A DNA stretch of 64,000 bases from Symbiodinium sp. CCMP2592 (lineage: Eukaryota > Sar > Dinophyceae > Suessiales > Symbiodiniaceae): NCBI GenBank assembly GCA_905221615.1, contig CAJNDT010000003.1, positions 972,640-1,036,639 of the forward strand, in the 5' to 3' direction. Position numbers and translations under genes: made by a program. Shown in pieces: positions 42,177-52,402 of the stretch. The notes under the pieces are model-generated. The model did no database searches and had not been told where the DNA came from. It worked only from the letters and a program-made list of their open reading frames with translations. The number at the start of each line of letters is the position of its first letter. The stretch's first letter is position 1.

Positions 42177-42272
42177 GACCATCGGATTACCTAGGCTATT
42201 TTGGGGGTTCCTTAAGATATTCGTAGTATAATGGACAAACCCTATTCCAATTATGAAGGACCCTACAGTATG
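42177..42272. mobile_element. Fold-back element, family F, copy 7
   Basis: GGATTACCTAGGCTATTTTG, GGGGGTTCCTTAAGATATTC and ATTATGAAGGACCCTACAG. Confidence 0.65.
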
Positions 42273-42283
42273 ACGAGGGTTTC

Positions 42284-42342
42284 TGCAGGATTCTGTACGG
42301 GTTGCGCAAAGCTGGTAGAAGGCCTTCAACTTCTTTGCGGAA
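42284..42342 (+). CDS. Exon candidate
   Basis: FCTGCAKLVEGLQLLCGKA after TTCTGCAG, begins with G. Confidence 0.25.
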
Positions 42343-42437
42343 AGGCCAGGGAGACATCCAAGCCTACTGTAGAAAGCCCGAATACAAAACTTCATAGACC
42401 TTGGAAAGTTTCGCGTGGGCTGTCGGGCTTAGGACAT

Positions 42438-42547
42438 CATATGGGAAGTTGTCAAAATTATGGCCCCTTTTTCGCCACCCTAAATATTGGGTGCCGTATT
42501 ATAGTAAGGACCCAAAAAGGGACCCTACTTTTGACAACCACCCATAC
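42438..42547. mobile_element. Fold-back element, family B, copy 5
   Basis: GGGAAGTTGTCAAAATTATGG and CTACTTTTGACAACCACCC. Flanks are ATAT/ATAC. Confidence 0.85.
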
Positions 42548-42561
42548 AACCTTTGCAAAAG

Positions 42562-42674
42562 CCCCACCTGGGTCTGATGGATGACATCATGCCTTCTCCA
42601 GAGAAGGAAGCCCATGCCATAGATTCTAGGGATCTCGGGCTCACTGTGGAAACGCAGCCATGTTTCCTTCAGCG
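42562..42674 (+). CDS. Exon candidate with GTATGT donor
   Basis: Reads PHLGLMDDIMPSPEKEAHAI, then DSRDLGLTVETQPCFLQR, to a GTATGT donor. If the rule that exons begin with G holds, it starts at the GAA following AGAAG (42609) instead. Clearly protein-like, not recognised. Confidence 0.5.
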
Positions 42675-43194
42675 GTATGTCCAATATTTATAAGGCATTG
42701 CTTCTACTACAGTAGACTATGTCAGACTTTATATTGCCATATTGCACTCCACTATACTATACCGTACTTTGCTGTCTTGTACTGTACTAGGTTAAAGACC
42801 CAATGCAACACAGGAGCCCCGGACGCCAAGACACACCTCGAGTTTAGCAGAGAAGGTTTCAGGTTTAGGGTTTAGGGTTTTAATTATGGGTTTAGGTTTA
42901 GGGTCATCTAAGGGCTAAGGATTGATTAAGGGTTGAAGATTTATAAGGTTCAGGTGTTAAGTTTTGGTTTAAGGGTTTAGGGCTTGGGGACCCGAAGCCC
43001 TGAAACTCGGAAGGAGACCCTGGGAGAAGCACTGCAAGACGTTAGGTTTTGGGTTTTAGGGTTTGGGACTGGGGGACCCGAAACCCCCCAAAAATCGGAA
43101 GGAGCCCCCGGCAGAAGCACAAGAGGGGACGGAATCCTGAGATGTTGGGCTTTCGGGCTCGTCAGACGCAGGGTTTTCGATCCCTTGCCGTAGA

Positions 43195-43480
43195 ATGGTT
43201 TAGGGTTTAGGGTTTAGGGAGGGAGTCTAGCCGCCTGTCGCGGATGAACGACCGCGTGCCAAAGCCGCCGCGAGAAAAGCAGGAGTCTTGCTTGGGGCGT
43301 GTGGGTGCAGGTGTTCAGGGTTTAAGGTTTAGGGTTTAGGGGTTTAGGGTTTAGGGGTTTAGGGTTTTGGGGGTTAGGGTTTATTTATAAGGTTTAGGGA
43401 TGTTTAGGGTTTTGGGGTTTCGGGGTTTAGGGTTTAGGTTAGGGTTTAAGGTTTAGGGGTTAGGGTTTAGGGTTTTTTGG
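43195..43480. repeat. TTTAGGG-like arrays around a coding-like island
   Basis: TTTAGGG units at 43196-43222 and 43316-43480. Between them, at 43233-43310, a frame reads DERPRAKAAARKAGVLLGAC, a weak exon candidate. Confidence 0.7.
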
Positions 43481-43534
43481 ACTTGGGAGTTCAGGATCTG
43501 TAGGCTCCACTTCTTTGTCTGGCAATGTCATGGT

Positions 43535-43628
43535 AACCCATAGGGTCCAAGTATCATCGTGGGACATACTTAGACCCCCAAAATGCCCTATAAGCATATA
43601 CCAGGATGATACTTGGACCCTTTGGGTA
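43535..43628. mobile_element. Fold-back element, family D, copy 3 (reverse)
   Basis: GGGTCCAAGTATCATCGTGG and CAGGATGATACTTGGACCC around GACCCCCAAAATGCCCTATA. Confidence 0.88.
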
Positions 43629-43962
43629 AGGGAATTCCGAAGCCCAGGACTCTTCAAAGTCGGAGTTCTGGAATCTGAGCCCTTCTACCTAAGCGTTTTG
43701 AAAGCCCCATGAATCCTTGAGCCTGGAGTTCCCACCGACGTGGGTTTGAGGTTTGGGCGTAGGGCTTCGAATTTAGGTTTCGCTGAACCCTTTCAGCACT
43801 ACCAGCCAAGACCCACGACGAAGTTCGGAGTCCTCTCTTTCGAACTAGGACGGGGTGTCAAATCTGACTGCATCTCAGCCAGGGAACCCTAAATGAAACC
43901 CCTACCTCCTATACTCAGCGCAAACCGTTCCGGCCGAAACACGTGTTCTTCTTCTCACCCAG

Positions 43963-44004
43963 CTCACTGCAGCCTTCAAGCAACAGCTCACGCACCCCAA
44001 TACA
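43963..44004 (+). CDS. Exon candidate preceding the EF-hand exons
   Basis: LTAAFKQQLTHPNT after CACCCAG. Helical. Begins with C, so less certain than the others. Confidence 0.35.
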
Positions 44005-44258
44005 GATCAATATCAAGCATCTGAGCCGCTGTTTTGATGGTTTCGGGTTCACATGCGCACCGTTTTGGAGTACCTTATTTTCACCGTTTCAGGTCCAACT
44101 GCTGATGGATTTTGAACACGGTTTTAAATTTCAAACCCCGCAGTTTCAAGACCCTGAGCCGTAAGCCCCAAGCCTTGCGACCCAAGTCCAAGAACGCCAC
44201 ATCAAACACCTAGACCCCGTTACCGAAAGAATCCCCCAAAACACGACTCCAACGCCAG

Positions 44259-44307
44259 GGTGCGAATCTCTTGGAGGCCTTCCGACGCTACGATACCGAG
44301 GAGACAG
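44259..44307 (+). CDS. EF-hand gene exon A
   Basis: GANLLEAFRRYDTEET and the first base of Gly. Acceptor CGCCAG, donor GCAGGG. Confidence 0.75.
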
Positions 44308-45850
44308 GCAGGGCAAACCTTACTTTCAACTGCCATAGCCCAAGGGGGCCAAGTATCATCCTGGTATATACTTATAGGGCATTTTGGGGGTCTAAGTATG
44401 TCCCATGATGATACTTGGACCCTTTGGGTAAGGATGCCTGGGACTCACAAGAACTAGACCCAGGAGAGCCCTACCTGCTGCACCGGCTTAGAGCTTTGCG
44501 ATTTTGAGGGTTTGTGTTCTGTGTGTGTGTGTGTGTGTCTGCTTTTTTGTGCCAAACCCCAGCAAGAACGGCATTCGGGACTGCAATTGTCTGCCAGCCT
44601 TGTCAATCCACGAGATCAGATCACATGGCGAGAACGTTTATACTTCAACCCATGTCAGGCGAGCTGTCTGTCCGCGATGCCAAGGCCTGCAGCAATTGTG
44701 CACCAAGCTGGCGATATGCCCCCACTGGGATTTAAGCTTTGGGGATGTAGTTGCATTCAGAGCGCCCGATACTGTTGCTCAAGAGGCATCTCTTGCATCA
44801 TCCTCAGAAGCTTCCCGTTTCTACATCATCAACTTCAAGTATATTTGTTGATTAGGAGTGTAACTTGAGTATAGTCATCTTACTTATATCCAAGGGTAAC
44901 AGGTGGGACCCTTATAGGGTAGGGGTCCCCATTAAGGGTCCCTCCTTTTCCCCTTTGATTATACTTCTCGTTACTAAGTCCCGTACCCAGAGGCCCCAAA
45001 GTAGTTCCTTTTTGGGAGTACCCTATAGGATTCGAACTACTTTGGGGCCTCTGGGTAGTTGTTAAGTCCCAGGATCCTCTAAGGAAGTTTGGGATCTCTG
45101 GAAACCGGGCGACCCCGAGCTCTCCTTCATCGCAAGCTTTCCAATACCCTGAGAGAACTTCGGAGCTGAATCCCTACCCCCCTTGTTTAGGGATTAGGTT
45201 TAAGGGCTGTAGGGTCTGATTATAGGGTTTAGGGTTTAATCCTAGGGTTTTGGGTTTAAGTATAGGGTTTAGGGTTTCATTAGAGGGTTTAGGGTTTGGG
45301 ATTAGGGTGTAGGATTTGGGGTTTAGGTTTGGGGGTTTAGGGGTTGGAGAGGTGTAAGCTTAGGGCTTAGGCTTATGGGTTCAGGTTTTAGGGCTTAGGG
45401 GCTTAGGGCTTACGGGTTTAGGGTTTTCGGGGTTTGGGGCTTTGGGGTTCAGGGTTTAGGTCATGTCATGGTCAGGTGTAAACCCGCTTTAACGCTTGGG
45501 GCTACGGGATGCCTAGCGTCTAGGACGTCGGGTTTTCAGGGTTTGGGGTATATGGCAGGTTTATAGCCTTATGGGTTAAAGGCGCAGCTTTGTTCACATA
45601 GCTGATCGCCAAGAACCAGTGTGTGCTTTACTAGCAAGGCCTTTCAAAGCACTGGGCTTTCGATTTTGCGAACACCGTAAGCCCCCAGCCCAAACGAGCT
45701 CGGTCCCAAACCCTGCAACCCTGAACTAAACCCGAAGTCCTAAGACCCTGAAGCCCTGAAGCCTTTACACTCTATCCTTGAAGCCCTCAAGAACCATAAG
45801 CTTTCGAGGCCTGCCTGTCCGACCTCGGCATCCAGCCGACCTTGCCTCAG
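44259..45850 (+). CDS. EF-hand calcium-binding protein, three joined exons
   Basis: Exons 44259-44307, 44659-44684 and 45809-45850 join in phase to give GANLLEAFRRYDTEETGELS then VRDAKACLSDLGIQPTLPQ. This is a full EF-hand: entering helix LLEAFRRY, 12-residue loop DTEETGELSVRD with acidic residues at positions 1, 3 and 12, Gly at 6 and Leu at 8, then exiting helix AKACLSDLG with LG in the usual place. It is centrin/calmodulin-like in style, but the subfamily is open. Introns are GC-AG (GCAGGG, GCCTGC). The second intron is bounded by the same six bases (GCCTGC) at its start and just after its end. More exons must exist on both sides. Confidence 0.72.
44341..44430. mobile_element. Fold-back element, family D, copy 4 (EF-hand gene intron)
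   Basis: GCCAAGTATCATCCTGGTAT and CCATGATGATACTTGGACCC. Confidence 0.88.
44519..44538. repeat. (GT)n microsatellite
   Basis: Ten GT units. Three overlapping ORFs begin here and are not coding. Confidence 0.9.
44659..44684 (+). CDS. EF-hand gene exon B, 26 nt
   Basis: (G)ELSVRDAK, the second half of the calcium loop. Acceptor GTCAG, donor GCCTGC. Confidence 0.7.
44890..44958. mobile_element. Fold-back element, family H, copy 3 (internally deleted)
   Basis: AAGGGTAACAGGTGGGACCC joined early to GGGGTCCCCATTAAGGGTCC and CTCCTTTTCCCCTTTG. Confidence 0.75.
44985..45057. mobile_element. Fold-back element, family I, copy 2
   Basis: CCCAGAGGCCCCAAAGTAGTT and AACTACTTTGGGGCCTCTGGG form a near-perfect 73-bp hairpin. 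Confidence 0.9.
45183..45480. repeat. Decayed TTTAGGG region
   Basis: GGGTTTAGGGTTT words with many substitutions, one orientation. Confidence 0.7.
45809..45850 (+). CDS. EF-hand gene exon C
   Basis: ACLSDLGIQPTLPQ. Acceptor TTCGAG, GA donor (GACAAG). A following helix (AELERLRALS) is encoded at 46806-46836 but the junction does not fit cleanly. Confidence 0.68.
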
Positions 45851-46247
45851 GACAAGCCCGTTGCGAGTTAGCCGAAAACTTCCGAAGGCATCAGTTTAGG
45901 CTTCAGGGATTTTGGGGAGTTTAGGCTTTAGGGATTTTAGGGTTCAGGCTTAGGGTTTACGGGTTTTAGAGTTTAGGGCCTTTTGGGGTTTAGGGATCAA
46001 GCTTGGGGTTGTCAAATTCGGGCCCGAATAAGCCAGGAGGACCCTCCTTGTACCCTCAAATAGGGGTATATGGTCCTAGATAAGGGGTATTTAGGGTCTA
46101 ATAGAGGGTGCATGGAAGGTCTAGGAAGGATTTGTATGGGTCGCCAAGGATGAAGGATACAGGGTTACTGGAAAGCCCCTGTCCCTGAGCAACTCGATTG
46201 CAAAGCACAGAAGCCCCACAACGAAAAGCATATGGTCTTGTTCAGAG

Positions 46248-46355
46248 ACATGGGAGTCTCCGAAAATAGGGATCCTTGTTTTGGAGTCCTTATAGTAAGG
46301 ATCCTTCTATTTAGGGTACTATACTAGGGTCCCCTATTTTCGGAAGCTCCCACAT
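46248..46355. mobile_element. Fold-back element, family C, copy 6
   Basis: GGGAGTCTCCGAAAATAGGG and CCCCTATTTTCGGAAGCTCCC, flanked by ACAT on both sides. Confidence 0.9.
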
Positions 46356-46503
46356 GAGCTTAGTCTCCCTAGCCACTGCTGCCGGTTGCATTGCCTAGGG
46401 GTGGCCTCAGAGATTCGCTGTTGATTTCTGGTTTCATTTGCGGGTTCTGTGGTAAGCCGAAGTCCCAACCCCTGCATCAGTAATACAAGACTGCACGAGA
46501 GGT

Positions 46504-46612
46504 ATATGGGAGTTTCCGAAAACAGGGGTACCTTATTCTGGTGTCCTTATAATAAGGATCCTACTATTTAGGGTACTATATTAGGATCCCCTATTTTCGG
46601 AAGCTCTCATAC
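46504..46612. mobile_element. Fold-back element, family C, copy 7
   Basis: GGGAGTTTCCGAAAACAGGGG and CCCCTATTTTCGGAAGCTCTC, flanks ATAT/ATAC. Confidence 0.9.
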
Positions 46613-46805
46613 ACTGTGAACCCAGGCAACTCGGCCACGGAAGCTCAGAGCCCAGCTGAAAGGTGTGTACCCTCAACGCCCAACGCCAGAAACGCCAACA
46701 CCCTAGAATGGCCCTATAAACCCCTATAAACCCAAAACGCCCAACGCTTTAAACCCTTTAAACCCTAAACTGGCACTAACCCCCTATAAACCCTAGACGC
46801 CCGAG

Positions 46806-46836
46806 CTGAACTGGAGCGCCTTAGAGCCCTCTCCAG
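46806..46836 (+). CDS. Exon candidate, probable second helix of the EF-hand protein
   Basis: AELERLRALS after CCCGAG, GA donor (GACAAG, the same six bases as the exon C donor). It fits the entering helix of a second EF-hand. Confidence 0.4.
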
Positions 46837-46913
46837 GACAAGCAAGCTGCCGCTACAGTCCTCCAAAACTCCTTGCGACGACCCGAGGCTGCGAAAATGG
46901 GGATATTGAATTT

Positions 46914-47018
46914 TGGGTGGTTGTCAAAATTAGGGTCCCTTTTGGGGCACCTTAAATATTAGGTGCCGTATTATATTAAGGACCCAATAAGGGACCATAA
47001 CTTTGACAACTACCCATT
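46914..47018. mobile_element. Fold-back element, family B, copy 6
   Basis: GGGTGGTTGTCAAAATTAGGG and CATAACTTTGACAACTACCC. Confidence 0.88.
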
Positions 47019-47329
47019 TGTGTGTCGGATGGTACAGCTTTGATGTTTTATGAGTGTATCGGTTCTGGGACGTAAAAGTCTCACAATTATCCCAGTTCCG
47101 TTGCTTATATGATTTTGCATACAGCTTCAAGCTTATCCTCTCTGCATCTAGAAACCTCGAAGCTCCACTCTCTACGCGTCGCTATATCCCAGATCGCCAG
47201 TCTTTAAGTGAAGGGAACCAAAGCACTATGCGCAAGAGTCAAGGCGATGAGGTTTACTGGGGCTTGAAGCTCGCGATGCGCAGATGAAAAATTGAAGCCT
47301 TGAAGACTTGAACTTTATTTAACCTTTCG

Positions 47330-49085
47330 AAACTTGTCCATGCAGAACATGAGCATCTGCTGTGTCAGACCTTCCTTAGAGCCCGGGGCGACAGCACACA
47401 TGATCAGCATCATTTGCCTCAGACTTTCCGCAGTGCCAGGGGCACGGCACGCATCATCAGCATCAGCTGGTTCGGTTTTCTGGTTGGCCGCGACAGCACA
47501 CATCATGAGCGTGAGCTGCTTCAGACTTTCCGCAGTGCCAGGGGGCGCGGCACGCATCATCAGCATCAGCTGGTTCGGGTTTTCTGGTTGGCCGCGACAG
47601 CACACATCATGAGCGTGAGCTGCTTCAGACTTTCCGCAGTGCCAGGGGGCGCGGCACGCATCATCAGCATCAGCTGGTTCGGGTTTTCTGGTTGGCCGCG
47701 ACCGCACACATCATGAGCGCAAGCTGCTTCCACGCATCATCAGCATCAGCTGGTTCGGGTTTTCTGGTTGGCCGCGACAGCACACATCATGAGCGTGAGC
47801 TGCTTCAGACTTTCCGCAGTGCCAGGGGGCGCGGCACGCATCATCAGCATCAGCTGGTTCGGGTTTTCTGGTTGGCCGCGACCGCACACATCATGAGCGC
47901 AAGCTGCTTCAGACTTTCCGCAGTGCCAGGGGGCGCGGCGCGCATCATCAGCATCAGTTGGTTCGGTTTTTCTGGTTGGCCGCCGCGACAGCATGCATCA
48001 TCGGCATCAGCTGCCTCACACTTTCCGCAGACAGCCAGGGCCCACGGCACGAACCATCAGCATCAGCTGGTTCGGCTTCTCTGGTTGGCAGGAATCAGCA
48101 CGAATCACCAGCATCACCTGCTACAGACTTTTCATAGAGCCAGAGCTGGTTTGGCTTATCCAGCTGGCAGCAATGGCACGCATCATCAGCATCAGCTGCC
48201 TGAGACTTTCTATGGAGCCAGGGGGCACAGCACACATCATCAGCATCCAGCTGGTTTGGTTTTGCGGTGTGGCAGCTACGACGCGCATCATCAGCATCAG
48301 CTGCTTCAGACTTCCCATAGTGCCTTTCCGTTCTGCTAGGGTCAGACTTGCCATAGTACCAGGGGTCACGGCATGCATCATCAGCATCAGCTGCTTCCAG
48401 CTTTTTGGCATCGGCACTCATCATCAGCAGTAGCGACACACATCATTAGCATCAGCTGCTTCTTGCTTTCCATAGTGCAAGGCGTCACGGCGCGCATCAT
48501 CAGCATCAGACTCTCTCACAGTGCGAGAGGCCGCTGCACATCATCGGATTTTCGGTTGGCAGCAATTGCACACATCATCAGCATTCGCTGCCTCAGACTT
48601 TCCAGAGTGCCAGGGGCCACGGCATGCATGCATGCATCATCAACATCATCATCATCATCATCATCATCATGAGCAGCTGCGTATTTTTCTGGTTGGCAGC
48701 GATGGCGGCACGCATCATCAGCATCAGCTGGTTCCGTGATTCGAGTTGGCGGCAACAGTATACATCATCAGCATAACCTGCGTGAGACGTTCCATGGAAA
48801 GGCCACAGCACGCATCATCAGCATCAGCTCGTTTTCCTCTGGGTAGCAGCTATAAGGCATGCATCATCAACATCAGCTGCTTCATACTTTGCATAGTATA
48901 CATACATACATATATATATATATATATGTATATTTTATGTAGAAATACTGATGTTTATATGTATGTCAATGTGTGTACACATATAGATATATACCCACAC
49001 ACACATGTAAGCTGTAATGTAGGCTGTTTTTTTCTCGGGGTAGTGCGACGGCACGCATCATCAGCATCAGCTTCCGCAGACTTTT
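47330..49085. repeat. Minisatellite, 105-bp dimeric unit decaying to about 50-bp units
   Basis: The core GCACGCATCATCAGCATCAG recurs at 47449, 47552, 47657, 47732, 47837 and 47940 (spacing 103-105, one 75-bp deletion unit). Each 105-bp unit has two related halves, one ending in TTTTCTGGTTGGC and one in TTTCCGCAGTGCCAGG. From about 48000 single halves with more mismatches continue to 49085. Because the unit is a multiple of 3, ORFs of up to 215 codons appear on both strands; they are not supported as genes. A (CAT)n run (48642-48672) and a (TA)n run (48908-48930) are embedded. Confidence 0.95.
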
Positions 49086-49790
49086 GCAGTCCGAGGGGCT
49101 CCAAGCATGTAAGCCTTTCTGGCTTTATGGTCCTGTGCCCCTAATAGCGGCTAGCGCTTAAGCCCTGAACCCTCAATACTTTAGACCCGGAAGCTGCATG
49201 AAGCCCTGAACCTAAACCCCTAAACGCGAGTTGGTTAGGGTTGGTTTAGAGCGTAGGGTTTAGGGACCTCAGTTGGTTCTGCTGCACTACTGAGCTGCAC
49301 TACTTCTTCCTTCCTTCGGGGTCAGAATCGGTATCCTGGTCCTACCCTATATGTTGGTTAGGACAGGGATTGGTGAAGGGCCCGAAATACCTGGTAACAG
49401 AATTTTTTGGGGGGTCGTAATCTGTCTGCTACTCCTTTTTACCGGGTATACATGAGGGGCACAGGTTTTTTGGAGGAGCTGTCGTAGAATTCCTTGTGCT
49501 TCCGCAAGCATGATATCTGACACGCAGCCGCTCATGATGCTTATGTGGTTTGGAGGCTTTCTGCAAACGGCTGTGGGTGTTTGCATCGGGCAAGGGTTTC
49601 CAAAGAAGCCCGAACAACTGGCAACATCGTTCTTTGGCAAACCTATGTAGTAGACCACCAAAACTAGTTCGACGATTTTGGCTTCTGAACCCTAAACTCA
49701 TCAGCCTGAACCCTAAACTCTGAACCACAACCAGCTCCGCAGCCGTGCTCTAGACGCCCAGCTTCAACTGCCAGCAACCCTGTGTTCCAG
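49086..49790. other. No gene recognised
   Basis: A few heptamer words at 49200-49265. ORFs at 49347-49728 on the minus strand have no splice support. Confidence 0.4.
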
Positions 49791-49846
49791 GGCGGCATGG
49801 ACTTCTACGACATCGAGAAGTTGATGCCAAAGATGTGGGAGGCGAA
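49791..49846 (+). CDS. Exon candidate, EF-hand-like
   Basis: GGMDFYDIEKLMPKMWEA and two bases, between GTTCCAG and a GC donor (GCTTGC). GG-M-D-F-Y-D-I fits the second half of an EF-hand loop (Gly, hydrophobic position 8, acid at 12), so it may belong to the EF-hand gene upstream. Confidence 0.5.
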
Positions 49847-50146
49847 GCTTGCTTCTGTCTCCCCTGGCGTTAAGGGCTCCAGTAGTTTGCTACCATGCAC
49901 CTAAACACCCTGGAAGCGCTAAGACACCGAAACCCCCTGAAGCCGTAAGCCTTAAAGCCTGAAGCTCAGCACCCTAGACTTCCTAAGCCCTGACTCCTCC
50001 GAGCCTGATACCCGAAACATTGAATCCCTAAAACTCCCGATCGCTACATCCTAAGTCACGGATTCCCGGAGTCAAGCCTGATCAATCCTGAACCTGAACC
50101 CCGAAAAACGAAGTCTCCAATTCCCTGAAAACTGCAACCCCCGAAG

Positions 50147-50194
50147 TGGCGAACTTGGAGTCCATGCTGCTCATCGCTCAGATCCCCAATACAG
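50147..50194 (+). CDS. Exon candidate with GTAGGG donor
   Basis: ANLESMLLIAQIPNT and one base, ending at GTAGGG. Acceptor CCGAAG. Confidence 0.4.
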
Positions 50195-50484
50195 GTAGGG
50201 CTTTAACACATTTTCCCAACTCTATAGCAAAGCTGCAGGTAGACCGCTTACAAAACCTTGGATTAGCCAGCCCCTTACAAAACCTAAAAGCCCGCATGGA
50301 AGCCTGCAAAACCTTAACAGCCCATATGAAACCTTAGGGAACCTTCTGGAGCCCACCTAAAACCCTACCGAACCTTGTAAAGCCCTAACGGCCCACATCA
50401 AGCCAGATGGAACCTTGTAACACCCAAAACCCTAATCTCTAAACCCTAAACCCTTAAACCCTAAAACCTCGCTGCGACTTAAAG

Positions 50485-50531
50485 CCAATGTGCAACGTCC
50501 TGACGAGGCGATCGCCCACGCTAAGCGCAAG
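50485..50531 (+). CDS. Exon candidate
   Basis: NVQRPDEAIAHAKRK ending at a GC donor (GCTGGT). With the G rule it would start at GCG (50508). Confidence 0.35.
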
Positions 50532-50841
50532 GCTGGTTGTGTCTGTGAGTTTGTGTGTTTCAATAGCGTTTTTTTTGGGTCTTTAAAGGGGCTTCCCATG
50601 GGTTCCAGAATATGCGGGGCTTTCAGGCTTTTGATGAGGGGTTTGTTGGGTTTATATAGGGGGTTCTCGAAAGGTTGTGTGTAACCTTTGCAGCGGTTGT
50701 ATACGGTGTTATAGGGCCTGCAAGGGTTCTAGCAGGATCGGGTTGAGTTTGTGGGTAGCAAGCAGTACGTAGTATGTAGTATGTACTTGTACGTATTAAG
50801 TAGCAGGTAGTACGCAGTAAGCAGCAAGGCGTAAGTGGCAG

Positions 50842-50904
50842 GACGGCCTGAATGCTACCAACATCGAAGCCCTGATCCGTCTTGGCAAGGGTCTGGAAAA
50901 ATGG
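50842..50904 (+). CDS. Exon candidate
   Basis: DGLNATNIEALIRLGKGLEK then W, between GTGGCAG and a GC donor (GCAAGC). Begins with G, 63 nt, phase 0 to 0. One of the clearest unassigned exons. Confidence 0.55.
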
Positions 50905-51380
50905 GCAAGCTTGCTGCTGCCTTGAATCAGTTCATGACCAGACATGGCAATGAAAGACCACGGAACTTCGGCAGTCATGAACATCAGGCTGAGATTTGGC
51001 AGTGGGTCAAAACAGCTGATGTTTTACGGAAGAAGTTCGAGACAGTGAAACGGAGTCGATGGCACAATTGTACTGCCAGGCAGTGCCTCACTCAGATTTG
51101 CATTGCGCCCAACACCGATCTGCATATCCTTCCATGGTTGCTTGCTTTCCGTGCCGAAGTATTCGGAAGCAGCATCATCGTCGAGTGCCACTGGAAGCTG
51201 ACAAGGTTCTCTGATCCGCTCTTCTTCGCAATAATCTTCTACAGCACTTTTGGTTTTTAGGGTTTGTGAGTTTTGCCAAATTGAACCTGCATTGACTTGT
51301 TCTTTCCCAAAGAGGCGAAGACGTTCATGTGTAGGCCTGCAGCATCTTGCCGTCCTAGGTGACCTTAAGGAATTGGTGAT
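50905..51380. other. Long open frame of doubtful status
   Basis: The frame 50835-51260 stays open past the exon at 50842 but in another phase (HGNERPRNFGSHEHQAEIWQ). It is repeat-free. It could be an exon of a different gene or chance. Confidence 0.25.
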
Positions 51381-51381
51381 A

Positions 51382-51487
51382 CAGGGGCCTGAGGAATTTC
51401 CTATGCTGTTTTTTGGGGAGGGGGATCCTGAGTATAACTATAGTATCATGGGCCTCAAAACCCTATTCTAGCTATTATGGCCCCTAT
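51382..51487. mobile_element. Fold-back element, family F, copy 8
   Basis: AGGGGCCTGAGGAATTTCC, CTCAAAACCCTATTCTAGC and TTATGGCCCCTATG. A further right-end fragment lies at 51538-51570. Confidence 0.7.
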
Positions 51488-51578
51488 GTAGATCCCTTAT
51501 AGAACGCTTACAAGAGCCCTTAGAATTCCCTGTGACGGAACCTTATTCTGATTATCAGGGCCCCTGCATTAGAGCCAG

Positions 51579-51616
51579 CTCTACACCCTCCATGGCCACT
51601 TCAAGCGCCTGGGAAG
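51579..51616 (+). CDS. Exon candidate
   Basis: LYTLHGHFKRLG and two bases, between GAGCCAG and GTCTGT. Confidence 0.4.
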
Positions 51617-52340
51617 GTCTGTAGTATCGAGACCCCAACAGGGAGAGGAGAAACGAACCCTAATTTGTTAGAGTAAAGGGTTTAGGATTTAGTTTAGGGG
51701 TTTGGGTTTTTCAGGATTTTCGGATTTCGGGTTCGGGGTTTGATTAGGGTTTAAGGATAAGCTGTAAGGAATATTCGGGCTTCGATCCGACTGGATTACC
51801 TCTCAAGTGCCTCTGCTTCTGAAATCGATTGAACATGCTGGCCCCTAAACCCTTAAACCGCTCCTCCATCAGGCATCCATCTTAGACGACCACGTTTCAG
51901 ACTGTAGCCCTGTGACCCTGACTCACTGAGAACGCTGCCAACGAGACTCAGGGAAGCGGGGAGTAAACCTTGCTACAGCTACCACACTCTGGCCGCAAAT
52001 CCTAAACCCCAAACTGCAGTGCAGTAGGAGTTTAGAGCAGTTCACCTTAATATTTTTGAAGTGCTCAAGAACTTTATGCAAGGCTCGTCTTTGCCAGAAT
52101 CGAAGTTTTCCTGCACCGAAGCCAGCAACTGATCCCACATGGCTCGTTGAGCAGAAAAAATGCCTTAAATGGCGAGATTTTGGGCGTAGAAACTGAAAGA
52201 TGCTGAAAGTGTATATCTGTGTGTGTGTGTGTGTGCTTAGAGCTCAGGGTGTATGCCAAGCAGGCCCTAGAGACATCTTTACTCTCGACAGTTCTTAGGC
52301 ACCTTAGAGGCAAGAGGATCGGAGCAACAGTGCTTTGCAG

Positions 52341-52402
52341 AGGACCTCGAGTACTGGCACACGAGAGCTTTGGATGAGTGGCAACCTCAGTGTCTGAAGT
52401 TC
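52341..52402 (+). CDS. Exon candidate
   Basis: DLEYWHTRALDEWQPQCLKF and one base to a GTGAAA donor. Acceptor TTTGCAG. Strongly protein-like. It may close the gene upstream of the J-domain gene. Confidence 0.45.

Noticed and set aside
47315..49144. Repeat proteins of up to 215 residues on either strand, or a CRISPR-like array
   Set aside because: The tandem 105-bp unit has no constant repeat with unique spacers, and open frames on both strands follow from the 3n unit length.
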